From the NCBI GenBank assembly GCA_963811605.1, contig CAWESA010000010.1:992001-1056000 (forward strand): a stretch of DNA of 64,000 nucleotides, in the 5' to 3' direction. The position numbers and the translations under genes are program-made. The notes beneath the pieces are model-generated. The model did no database searches, had not been told where the DNA came from, and saw only the letters and a program-made list of their open reading frames with translations. Below are positions 17,879 to 25,640 of this stretch, one piece after another; within the stretch, counting starts at the first letter, position 1; the number at the start of each line of letters is the position of its first letter. Source of the DNA: CAVQLX01 sp963811605 (GTDB lineage: Bacteria > Desulfobacterota > Binatia > DP-6).

Positions 17879-18696
17879 CTCGGCACGTCCCCGGCGCCTG
17901 ACCCCGCCAGCACGTCGCCGAGCCCCGACGGCGCGAAGCGGATGCCGACGTAGAACGGCCCGAACAGCGCGAAGCGCGAGCTCGCCGGATCGAAGCGCAT
18001 CTCGTAGATCAGCTTCTTGAAGACGAGCGGATCGTCGGCGAACAGCGTGACCCCCCACTCCCAGTCGTCGAGCCCGACCGAGCCCTGGATCACCTGGACG
18101 ACCTTGCCGGCGTACTTGCGACCGATCTCGCCGTGGCCGCGCATGAACCCGGCGCGCTCGTCCGCGGGCAGGTCGTACCAGTTCACCGCTTCGCCGCGCC
18201 GCTTCGACATCGGGTAGAAGCAGCAGTACCGGCGCGACGGCACCTCGGGGTAGAGACGCGGCCGGGCGATCTTCTGCATCTCCTCGTCGAGGGCGGCGTC
18301 GAAGCCCTCCCCGCCCGGCTCGAGTCCGCGCCGTCGCAGCATGGCCGTCGCGTGGCCGGCGAGCTCGTAGGTGCCGAGCTCGACCACGGCGAGGTACGAG
18401 TAGGTCGGCACCAGGAACGCGCGCAGCCGGGTGTGCGCGAGCGCCACCTCGCAGTGCCGGAGCGCTTCGAGGCCACGCCGCCAGTGCATCAGGCAGAGAT
18501 CGCCCTTCTGGGTGAGGAGCGAGAAGCAGGCGCTGTGCCCCTCGTCCGGCTGGGTCAGGGTCTCGAGGACGCCCGTCGCCTCGGCGGCGATCGCGGCGCG
18601 ATCGGCGGGTGCGAGCGCGTTCCACCGTCCCCAGTCGACGGCCCACATCTCGTGCAGCGTGAACCACCCCTCGAGGGTGACGGGCGCATCGGCCAT
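17875..18696 (-). CDS. hemQ: Chlorite dismutase-fold haem protein, HemQ (coproheme decarboxylase) type
   Basis: 273-residue protein of the chlorite dismutase/HemQ family. The C-terminal ferredoxin-like haem domain shows YCCFYPMSKRRGEAVNWYDLP, with a Tyr positioned like the catalytic Tyr of HemQ. The haem-ligand region is FMRGHGEIGRKYAGKV, and QGSVGLDDWEWGVTLFADDP and FGPFYVG follow. The N-terminal half is the second, haemless repeat. HemQ turns coproheme into haem b at the end of the coproporphyrin-dependent pathway. The YPMSKRR/NWY pattern fits HemQ better than true chlorite dismutase. No other haem genes are adjacent. Start chosen at MADAPVTLEG. It diverges from the PlsC-type gene. Confidence 0.8.
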   Translation of the reverse strand: MADAPVTLEGWFTLHEMWAVDWGRWNALAPADRAAIAAEATGVLETLTQPDEGHSACFSLLTQKGDLCLMHWRRGLEALRHCEVALAHTRLRAFLVPTYSYLAVVELGTYELAGHATAMLRRRGLEPGGEGFDAALDEEMQKIARPRLYPEVPSRRYCCFYPMSKRRGEAVNWYDLPADERAGFMRGHGEIGRKYAGKVVQVIQGSVGLDDWEWGVTLFADDPLVFKKLIYEMRFDPASSRFALFGPFYVGIRFAPSGLGDVLAGSGAGDVPS

Positions 18697-18765
18697 GGCC
18701 CGCTCATAGCCTGCCCCTCGCCGCGTTTGAAGCCGCGCCGCCGACCGGCTTATAGCGACGGGGTG

Positions 18766-19545
18766 ATGCAGGCGGTCCTGTCCTGGCTCTCGACGATCGT
18801 CTTCCTGCCGGCGTTCGGTCTCACGCTGGTGGTGTTCGACGTCGCCCAGCGCATCGCCCGGCTGTTCGGACAGCGTCCCCAGGAGCACGTGGCCGGCGCG
18901 CTGCAGTGGACCCTGGTCCGCGTCTTCGGCATCTGCGACACGCGCCTGGTGGTGGAACGCTCGCCGGCGGTCGAGGCGGGCGCGTCGTACATCATCGTGT
19001 CGAATCACCAGAGCATGTTCGACATTCCCATCCTGGGCTCGCTCTTCTTCTCGAACTTTCCGAAGTACATCTCGAAGCGCTCCCTCGGGCGCTGGATCCC
19101 GAGCGTGTCGTACAACCTGCGACGGGGCGGCCACGTGCTGATCGATCGCTCCGACGCGCCGGGAGCGCTGGAGGCCATTCGCGACCTGGGCCGCCGCGTG
19201 CGGCAGGGCGGGCTCTCGGCGATGATCTTCCCCGAGGGGACGCGGGCGCGCGTGGGCGAGCTGGGCCGCTTCAAGGCGGGCGGGCTCATGACGCTCCTCG
19301 AGGAGGCGCCCGCCACACCGGTGGTCCCGGTCGCCATCGACCAGTCCTGGCGCTTGCTGCAGCACAACTTCTTCCCGGTGCCGTGGGGCGTGCGGGTCCG
19401 CGTCTACATCGGCGCGCCCATCCGCCGGCTCCGGGGAGAGGACGCCGGCGACCTGATCGAACGCGTCCGCGACGAGATCGCCGCCGCGCTCGGCCGCTGG
19501 CGCGGCGATGCGCCGGCCGTGGCACCGGCGCGCGCCCGGGCGTAG
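18766..19545 (+). CDS. 1-acyl-glycerol-3-phosphate acyltransferase (PlsC type)
   Basis: 259-residue membrane-associated acyltransferase. It begins with one hydrophobic segment (VLSWLSTIVFLPAFGLTLVV), then the catalytic HX4D motif in SNHQSMFDIPIL and the substrate-binding FPEGTRARVGELGRFKAG block. It transfers an acyl chain to lysophosphatidate or a related lysolipid in phospholipid synthesis. The C-terminal 25 residues are Ala/Arg-rich. The following Fpg-type glycosylase gene starts 14 bp after the stop, so cotranscription is likely although the functions are unrelated. Confidence 0.9.
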   Translation: MQAVLSWLSTIVFLPAFGLTLVVFDVAQRIARLFGQRPQEHVAGALQWTLVRVFGICDTRLVVERSPAVEAGASYIIVSNHQSMFDIPILGSLFFSNFPKYISKRSLGRWIPSVSYNLRRGGHVLIDRSDAPGALEAIRDLGRRVRQGGLSAMIFPEGTRARVGELGRFKAGGLMTLLEEAPATPVVPVAIDQSWRLLQHNFFPVPWGVRVRVYIGAPIRRLRGEDAGDLIERVRDEIAAALGRWRGDAPAVAPARARA

Positions 19546-19559
19546 GTTTTCGATCCGGC

Positions 19560-20474
19560 ATGCCCGAGTTGCCGGACGTCACCGTCTATCTCGAGTCGCT
19601 CGCCCCGCGCGTCGTCGGCCGGCGGCTCGATCGCGTCCGGCTGCGCAGCCCGTTCCTGCTGCGCACAGTCGAGCCACCGCTGGCGTCGGTGTTCGGAACC
19701 ACCGTCCGCGGCCTGCGGCGCATCGGGAAGCGGATCGTCCTCGCCATGGAGGACGATCGCTTCGTCGTCCTGCACCTGATGATCGCGGGCCGGCTGCGGT
19801 GGCGGCCGGCGGGCAGCGCCGTACCCGGCAAGCTCGGTCTCGCCGCGTTCGATTTTTCCGACGGCACCCTCCTGCTGACCGAAGCGAGCTCCCGCAAGCG
19901 CGCCGCGCTGCACGTGATCGCCGGCGAGACGGCGCTCGCCGCCCTGGATCCGGGCGGCCTCGAGCCGCTCGAGGCCGATCTGCCGAGCTTTCGGACCGCC
20001 GTGCAACGCGAGTGCCACACCCTGAAGCGCACGCTCACCGACCCCCGGCTCCTGAGCGGCATCGGCAACGCCTACGGCGACGAGATCCTGCACCGGGCGA
20101 AGCTCTCGCCGGTGCGTATGACGGATCAGCTGGGCGACGAGGAGCTGGCGCGCCTGCATGTCGCGGTCCGGGACACGCTCACCGACTTCACCGAGCGCAT
20201 CCGGCGCGAGGTCGGGGATGGCTTCCCCGACAAGGTCACCGCCTTCCGCGACGACATGGCCGTGCACGGACGCTTCGGCAAGCCCTGCCCGGTGTGCGGG
20301 AGCGCCGTGCAGCGGATCGCGCACGCCGACAACGAGACGAACTACTGTCCGACCTGCCAGACGGGGGGAAAGCTGCTCGCCGATCGCGCGCTGTCGCGCC
20401 TTTTGAAGCAGGACTGGCCGCGCACGCTCGAGGAGCTGGAGGAGCGGCGTGGCGGCGCACCGGCGCGGGGCTGA
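19560..20474 (+). CDS. Fpg/Nei-family DNA glycosylase
   Basis: 304-residue protein starting MPELPDVTVY, which after Met removal gives the N-terminal Pro nucleophile and Glu2 of formamidopyrimidine-DNA glycosylases. The helix-two-turn-helix LSGIGNAYGDEILHRAKLSP and a C-terminal zinc finger (CPVC ... CPTC, about residues 248-271) are complete, and the conserved Lys of the beta-hairpin is in RIGKRIVL. Differences from classical MutM: Asp replaces the usual Glu5, and the Arg that normally precedes the last Cys pair is not evident (DNETNYCPTCQ). It may therefore be a divergent subfamily with altered lesion choice. It excises oxidised bases in DNA repair. Confidence 0.87.
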   Translation: MPELPDVTVYLESLAPRVVGRRLDRVRLRSPFLLRTVEPPLASVFGTTVRGLRRIGKRIVLAMEDDRFVVLHLMIAGRLRWRPAGSAVPGKLGLAAFDFSDGTLLLTEASSRKRAALHVIAGETALAALDPGGLEPLEADLPSFRTAVQRECHTLKRTLTDPRLLSGIGNAYGDEILHRAKLSPVRMTDQLGDEELARLHVAVRDTLTDFTERIRREVGDGFPDKVTAFRDDMAVHGRFGKPCPVCGSAVQRIAHADNETNYCPTCQTGGKLLADRALSRLLKQDWPRTLEELEERRGGAPARG

Positions 20475-20626
20475 CGGGACGGTCAGCCGCAGGCGCCGAC
20501 GCAGCGATCGCGCTCCGGCGAGCGCGGTCGCCAGCAGCCGTCGCCGCGAGGAGGAGGCGAGGAGCGCGCCGACGACGCTGGACCGACACGGGCCGCCCTT
20601 CTAGGCGAAGAACGGAGGCAGGCTCC

Positions 20627-20890
20627 TCAGGCTGACCAGTCCCGGGCCACCCAGGCGCGGAGCCGGGTCACGGTAGTCTCGAGGGCATCGAGGCTCTCCG
20701 GGTCCCGCCACGACCAGGCGTGGCTCGCTACGCGGATCAGAAGGTCCCATTCCTGGTTGAGTCTCTCGTCGCGGTCACCGCCGGGTGGAGGGGGCTCGGG
20801 GAGGGATCTGGAGGGGGAGCGGTGGGATCGGGCCGGCCGCGACGTGCTGCGGAACTGCAAGACGACACCTTTGCTCGGCACTGCATTCAT
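20627..20890 (-). CDS. Small hypothetical protein
   Basis: 87-residue leftward frame, divergent from the LuxR-type gene. An AGGGGG sequence six bases before the ATG is a good ribosome site. The N-terminal half is Arg/Ser/Pro-rich and looks disordered. The C-terminal half (LNQEWDLLIRVASHAWSWRDPESLDALETTVTRLRAWV) is a plausible amphipathic helical pair. I do not recognise it. The 150 bp between the Fpg-type gene and this frame hold nothing I can identify. Confidence 0.45.
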   Translation of the reverse strand: MNAVPSKGVVLQFRSTSRPARSHRSPSRSLPEPPPPGGDRDERLNQEWDLLIRVASHAWSWRDPESLDALETTVTRLRAWVARDWSA

Positions 20891-20990
20891 TGGTGGCCCC
20901 CTTAAGCCATTGACGAACTGCGTCGTACCCAGTCATCTCTGGCTCGTCATGCTCCATTTGGTGTACGGGTAGAGGGAATAGGGCTGGCTG

Positions 20991-22124
20991 ATGCCCGACA
21001 TCGCGACCACCGCGCTCAGTCTCATCGATCTGCTCTACGACGCGGTCGGCCGCGCCGAGGCGTGGCCCCCCTTTCTCGAGGCCCTCGCCCGGGCGACGAA
21101 CGGCATCGTTCCGGGGGTGTTCCTCGCCGACCTGCCGACCGACACCTACCTCTTCCACGCCTCCGGGATGCAGGATCCGCAGTGGGGAGCCGCCTACGAA
21201 GCGTACTTCAAGGAGCGCGACCCGCGTCGCGCCCGCATCAAGGAGCTGACTCCCGGCACCACCTTCGTCGGCAGCACGCTGCTTCCCGATCGCGACCTCG
21301 AGCGCACGGAATTCTACAACGACTTCCTTCGTCCGCAGGGCTACTACCACCTCCTTGGCGGCGTGCCGCTCAAGCACGAGGACGTCATGGCGCTCGTACG
21401 CGTGGTGCGGCCGAGGACCGCGCCACCGTTCGGCGCCCGCGAGGTCGCCGTGTTCCGCTCCCTGCTCCCCCACATGGCGCGCGCCCTCCGGCTGCAGGAG
21501 CAGCTCGTGGCTGCCGAGTCGCGCCGGGACGAGGCGGGAGCGGTCCTCGATCGCTTTCCGGGAGGCGTCTTTCTGCTCGGCGCGTCCGGCCGGTTGCTGG
21601 CGGCCAACCGCAGCGCCAGCCAGCTGCTCGACGCCGCCGACGGGCTCCGCATCACGCGCGGGGTGCTGCGGGCCACGGTTCCGCTCGAGGCGGCACGACT
21701 GGAGCGACTCGTTGCGCGCGCCGGAGCCGCGCCCGCCCTCGACGAGACCGGCGAGGGCGTGCTGAACGTCAGCCGCCGTTCTCCGCTCCGGCCCCTCAAT
21801 CTCTTGGTGGCGTCGCTCCGGGCCGGAGCGCTGCGGCGTGAGGCCTGCAACGCGTCCGTGGTCGTGTTCATCACCGATCCCGAGCGTCCGGTCGCCATGT
21901 CGATCGGGCGCGTGCAACGCTGGCTCGGTCTCACGCATGCCGAGGCGGCGCTGGTCGTCGAGCTGGTACGCGGATTGCGCGTCGAGGAGGCGGCCGATAC
22001 CCTGCACATCTCGACCAACACCGCGCGCACGCAGCTCAAGCGCGCGCTCGCGAAGACCGGCACCGGCCGGCAGGCAGAGTTGCTGCGCCTCGCGCTCGGC
22101 ACGCCCGGAGCGCTCAGCAGCTAG
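20991..22124 (+). CDS. LuxR-type helix-turn-helix transcriptional regulator
   Basis: 377-residue regulator. Residues about 315-370 are a LuxR-type HTH: GLTHAEAALVVELVRGLRVEEAADTLHISTNTARTQLKRALAKTGTGRQAELLRL. The N-terminal 180 residues (LIDLLYDAVGRAEAWPPFLEALARAT ...) look like a sensory region seen in stand-alone LuxR-type regulators, followed by a PAS-like segment (LDRFPGGVFLLGASGRLLAANRSASQLL). There is no receiver or autoinducer-binding domain that I recognise, so the signal is unknown. The stop is shared with the convergent DUF445 gene through a CTAG palindrome. Target genes are not apparent from the neighbourhood. Confidence 0.85.
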   Translation: MPDIATTALSLIDLLYDAVGRAEAWPPFLEALARATNGIVPGVFLADLPTDTYLFHASGMQDPQWGAAYEAYFKERDPRRARIKELTPGTTFVGSTLLPDRDLERTEFYNDFLRPQGYYHLLGGVPLKHEDVMALVRVVRPRTAPPFGAREVAVFRSLLPHMARALRLQEQLVAAESRRDEAGAVLDRFPGGVFLLGASGRLLAANRSASQLLDAADGLRITRGVLRATVPLEAARLERLVARAGAAPALDETGEGVLNVSRRSPLRPLNLLVASLRAGALRREACNASVVVFITDPERPVAMSIGRVQRWLGLTHAEAALVVELVRGLRVEEAADTLHISTNTARTQLKRALAKTGTGRQAELLRLALGTPGALSS

Positions 22125-23422
22125 CCCATCAACCAGTGGGCGGTCGCCAGCACGAGACCGACCAGGCCGCCGACGACGGCGCCGTTCAGGCGAATGAACT
22201 GGAGGTCGTTGCCCACGCGCGCCTCGACCATGGCCACCAGCGTGCCAGTGTCGAGGGCCTCGAGGTTCTCGCGCACCGTGAGACCGATCTGGTGGTGGTG
22301 ACGCCGTAGCAGCTCGTCGGCGGTGGCGCGCACCCAGCGGTCGAACGTGGCCCGTCGATCGGCATCGTCGAGCGCCTCGACGATGCCGGTCTGGAGGCGC
22401 CGGTCGATCAGCCGCGACAGCGCGCTCGTCGGATCGTCGAGCTGCGACTCCAGCTCGCGACGCAGCCGCGCCAGGGTGTCGCGCACGAGCGGCCCCGCTT
22501 CGAGGCTCGACAGGAGCGCGCCGCGCAGGCGCTCGGCCAGATCGAGGGCCTCGCGATCCCCGCCGGCCAGGCGATCGGCCCAGCCGGCAGCCCCGCTCTG
22601 CACCGCGCGCCGGAGCGGGTGGTTCGGATCGCGGGCCGCCGCATCCAGCTGGTCTCCGGCGGCCTGGCACGCACCGAGGACGAGGCGCTTGCGCACGGTC
22701 CTGCGACGCAGGAGAAAGGCCTCGACGCTCTTCCCCTGCTCCTTGCGTGTCTGGGCGAGGTCGAGCAGGAGCTGGTCGAGCCGGTCCCAGGTGCTGGCGA
22801 GCCCGGCCAGGCGGGCCAGCGAGGTCGCGACCGTCTCGAAGGCCGCGTCGGCGCTGCCGCTCTCGAGCGCGCGCCGCACCCAGCGCCCGGCCGAGGCGTC
22901 GAGCGGCAGCTCGCGGAGCTGACGCTGGATGGCGCGGTCGGCGAAGTCGGTGACCTCCGGCTCGGTCAGCGTACGCGCGAGCCCGCGCATCAGGTCGCGC
23001 ATCGGTCCCCCGAGACGCTCGATGTGACCGGGCGTGCGCACCCAGTCGCGCACCAGCTCGCTGGGAGCGAACCGCGCCAGCCGCGCGCCGATGACGTCGG
23101 GGGAGAGCCAGTCGTTCTCCACCATGCTGACGATGCTCTCGACCAGCTTCGCGCGCCGCGTGGGGATGATCGCGGTGTGCGGGATGGGCAGGCCGAGGGG
23201 GTGGCGAAACAGCGCCGTGACGGCGAACCAGTCGGCGAGCCCGCCGACGGTGGCGGCCTCGAACCCGGCGGCCACGATGCGGAGCCAGGTGACATGCGCG
23301 AACGGCCCGGCGGCGAGCGCGATCCAGCACCCGACCATGCCGACGATCGCGCACAGCAACGACACCGTGCCGACGTGGTTGCGCGGCGGCGGAGGCTCGG
23401 GGGCATGCCGCGGCGCCGGCAT
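22121..23422 (-). CDS. DUF445 family membrane protein
   Basis: 433-residue protein. Two N-terminal hydrophobic segments (VSLLCAIVGMVGCWIALAAG and a following stretch) lead into the DUF445 signature AATVGGLADWFAVTALFRHPLGLPIPHTAIIP, and the C-terminus ends with another hydrophobic segment (FIRLNGAVVGGLVGLVLATAHWLMG). The middle 300 residues are helical and charged. This matches the YjiN/DUF445 layout, an inner-membrane protein family of unknown function. The start at 23422 is the first ATG close to the first membrane helix; GTG codons upstream could add about 16 residues. Confidence 0.85.
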   Translation of the reverse strand: MPAPRHAPEPPPPRNHVGTVSLLCAIVGMVGCWIALAAGPFAHVTWLRIVAAGFEAATVGGLADWFAVTALFRHPLGLPIPHTAIIPTRRAKLVESIVSMVENDWLSPDVIGARLARFAPSELVRDWVRTPGHIERLGGPMRDLMRGLARTLTEPEVTDFADRAIQRQLRELPLDASAGRWVRRALESGSADAAFETVATSLARLAGLASTWDRLDQLLLDLAQTRKEQGKSVEAFLLRRRTVRKRLVLGACQAAGDQLDAAARDPNHPLRRAVQSGAAGWADRLAGGDREALDLAERLRGALLSSLEAGPLVRDTLARLRRELESQLDDPTSALSRLIDRRLQTGIVEALDDADRRATFDRWVRATADELLRRHHHQIGLTVRENLEALDTGTLVAMVEARVGNDLQFIRLNGAVVGGLVGLVLATAHWLMG

Positions 23423-23565
23423 CGGCGCGGAGACGGCGGTGGACTCGAGCGTCTCGGCGGGACGGCTCACCCGCGTCTCTGTAGCACCCGAGCCGGTGCC
23501 GGGCACCACCGCATCGTGGCATCCGCCAGTTGACTTGCACCGGGGGTCCCGGCTTTGCATCGGCC

Positions 23566-23934
23566 ATGGAGCTGCACGAGCTGAACCACGACGAGCGGCT
23601 GGCGCTGGTCGCCCTGCTCGAGCTGGTGCTCGAGTCCGACCGGAGGACGGTCGACGGCGAGGTCGCCGAGATCGATCGTGTGATCGACGCGCTCGGCCGC
23701 CCGGAGTACCAGCAGCTCGTCGACGAGGTGGATCGACGATTTCCCACCGAGGTGGAGCTGCAGGCGTTCCTGCCCTCGATCGTGCGCCAGGACGCGCGCG
23801 ACCTGATCTACGGCACCGCCCTCGACACGGCGATCGAGGACGCGGTCGACATGTTCGAATCCCAGCTCCTCGACTGGCTCGCGAAGCTGTGGAACGTGCG
23901 CGTCGAGTTCGAGGACGACGACCCGGAGGTCTGA
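23566..23934 (+). CDS. Small acidic hypothetical protein
   Basis: 122-residue, strongly acidic, all-helical protein (MELHELNHDERLALVALLELVLESDRRTVDGEVAEIDRVIDAL ...). The N-terminal part resembles the helical repeats of TerB-like domains but lacks clear metal-binding Asp motifs, so I give no family. It ends VEFEDDDPEV. Divergent from the DUF445 gene by 143 bp; it ends 3 bp before the stop of a convergent lipoprotein gene. Confidence 0.7.
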   Translation: MELHELNHDERLALVALLELVLESDRRTVDGEVAEIDRVIDALGRPEYQQLVDEVDRRFPTEVELQAFLPSIVRQDARDLIYGTALDTAIEDAVDMFESQLLDWLAKLWNVRVEFEDDDPEV

Positions 23935-23937
23935 ACC

Positions 23938-24693
23938 TCACGACGCGTCGCAGGCGGGCAAGCGCTCCGGGCTCTCGAACGACGCGGCCGACAGCGCCGG
24001 GTCGTCGGGGCAGAAGCGGGCCACGTGCTCCAGCGCGAGGAGGCGCCCGCCCAGCTCGTAGCGGATCTCGAACGGGACGAGCAGGCCGCGCACGCGCCGG
24101 TAGTCGGCGTAGCGCACCGTGAGGTCGCCGCGGCCGATCTGCGGCAGGTCGAAGGGACCCGTGGCCCAGACGAGGAGCGATCGGTCGTCGAAGCCCAGCC
24201 GGTAGCGCGCACCGTCGCGCAGGACCACCGAGACGCCGCTGGCGACTCCGGACGGCAGGTCGCTCGCGGGGATCGGCGCGACGGTCGCAGCGGAGACGAC
24301 CGAGGGGTCGAGGCAGGTCACCGCGATGAAGCGGGCCTGCGTGCGCAGCGGGGCGCTCTGCGCCGTGTCGGCCGCGACCTGGCGGCCGGCGACGAATGCC
24401 CGCACGACCCGGCCGTCGAAGAGGTAGTGATCGACCCCGGTCGTCGTGACGATCGACCAGGCGTAGCGATCCGGCGACAGGAACGCCATGCGCCACTGCC
24501 ATGCCCCCGGGAACCCGGCCTGCACGTCGACGTCCGACGCGCGCACGAACGACTGCAGCGGACCGCCGCGGGCGCGGACCGCGCGCTCGAGCAGCGGACG
24601 CGGTGCGCACCCCGCCGCCAGCGTCACGAGCACGAGCGCGACGCCGAAGGCTGGCGCCGCCCGGCGCCCCTCCTCTAGTCTCGTGCCCCGCAT
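23938..24693 (-). CDS. Lipoprotein, possible LolA/LolB-like carrier fold
   Basis: 251-residue protein with a lipoprotein signal (LVLVTLAAGC, Cys29). The mature part shows alternating beta strands: WRMAFLSPDRYAWSIVTTTGVDHYLFDGRVVRAFV, then YRLGFDDRSLLVWATGPFDL and LTVRYADYRRVRGLLVPFEIRYELGG. That pattern resembles DUF4292/LolB-like outer-membrane lipoproteins that bind acyl chains, but I cannot confirm it. Its ATG overlaps, on the opposite strand, the ATG of the next lipoprotein gene by two bases, so each upstream region lies inside the other coding sequence, or one start is misplaced. Confidence 0.75.
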   Translation of the reverse strand: MRGTRLEEGRRAAPAFGVALVLVTLAAGCAPRPLLERAVRARGGPLQSFVRASDVDVQAGFPGAWQWRMAFLSPDRYAWSIVTTTGVDHYLFDGRVVRAFVAGRQVAADTAQSAPLRTQARFIAVTCLDPSVVSAATVAPIPASDLPSGVASGVSVVLRDGARYRLGFDDRSLLVWATGPFDLPQIGRGDLTVRYADYRRVRGLLVPFEIRYELGGRLLALEHVARFCPDDPALSAASFESPERLPACDAS

Positions 24694-25600
24694 GTCATCC
24701 GCCCGCCTCGCCGCCTGCGTCGTGCTCGCCCTGACGGCGTGCGGGGCACGCCGTCCGGCGACCCCGTCGAGGCCCGTCGTCGTGCCGGGCAGCGCGCGCG
24801 AGTTCCAGGTCCGCGAGGTGACGCTCGACAACGGGGCCATCACCGTGCGGCTGGAGATCCCGCCGGCACCCGCCGGACCGAAGCCGGCCATCCTGTCGAA
24901 CCTGAACGAGGGACCGAGGATGCGAGCCGAGGGCGTCGTGATCGTCACGTACACAATCGACTGGACGCGCCTCAAGGGCGCCCCGCCGCCCGTGGTGGAC
25001 AAGGGCGACCACCCCGTCGGCAAGTGGGTGCTCGCCGCCTCGACGCCGGCGACGCTGGGGCAGCAGTACCTGGAGCAGATCGCCGCCACCGCCACGCTCG
25101 TCATCCCGCGCGTGCTCGACTACCTGGAGACGGTTCCCGAGGTGGACGGGTCGCGACTCGCGATCACCGGCGCGTCCACCAACGGCTTCATCGCGCTCCA
25201 GGCGGTGGCGGCCGACAAGCGCCTCGGCGTCGCCTCGGTGGCGGCGGCGTGCGGCGACTACCACACGTTCCTGCGCCTCTCGGCGATGGGGATGGAAGGC
25301 GCGCCGCTCGCCCTCGACCCCGCCTACGAGCGCTGGCTGCGCGCGCAGGAGGTCATCAACCACCCGCGCCAGGTGGTCCATGCCGCGCTCCTGATGGTGA
25401 ACCGCGCGAAGGATCCCCTGGTACCCATCGCCTGCGCCGACGAGACGAACGCCGTCCTTGCCAGGGCCTATGCCGCCAGCGGACATCGCGACCGCTATCG
25501 CTACGTCCGCGTCGAGGACGCCGAGGGCCACGGGCTCGGCCCGCGCGAGGACGCGGAAAACCTGGCGTGGCTCCGCCAGTGGCTGCTCGGGCGCCACTGA
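24692..25600 (+). CDS. Lipoprotein with alpha/beta-hydrolase fold
   Basis: 302-residue protein with a short lipoprotein signal (MSSARLAACVVLALTACG, Cys17). The mature part resembles alpha/beta hydrolases: the nucleophile-elbow region DGSRLAITGASTNGFIALQAVA has Ser in the GASTNG turn, an acidic residue follows in NRAKDPLVPIACADE, and a C-terminal His is in VEDAEGHGLGP. This gives a plausible Ser-Asp-His triad, with GASTNG a relaxed form of the GxSxG elbow. Likely an esterase or peptidase anchored to a membrane and facing the periplasm. It shares its start region head-to-head with the preceding lipoprotein gene and lies 40 bp before typA. Confidence 0.75.
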   Translation: MSSARLAACVVLALTACGARRPATPSRPVVVPGSAREFQVREVTLDNGAITVRLEIPPAPAGPKPAILSNLNEGPRMRAEGVVIVTYTIDWTRLKGAPPPVVDKGDHPVGKWVLAASTPATLGQQYLEQIAATATLVIPRVLDYLETVPEVDGSRLAITGASTNGFIALQAVAADKRLGVASVAAACGDYHTFLRLSAMGMEGAPLALDPAYERWLRAQEVINHPRQVVHAALLMVNRAKDPLVPIACADETNAVLARAYAASGHRDRYRYVRVEDAEGHGLGPREDAENLAWLRQWLLGRH

Positions 25601-25640
25601 GCGCCGCGGCCTTTTGACCGGCGCGGCGCCGGAGGGCACG

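Noticed and set aside
20910..20938. TTGACG with a 17-base spacer and TCATCT as promoter of the LuxR-type gene
   Set aside because: The -10 match is too poor to support a call.
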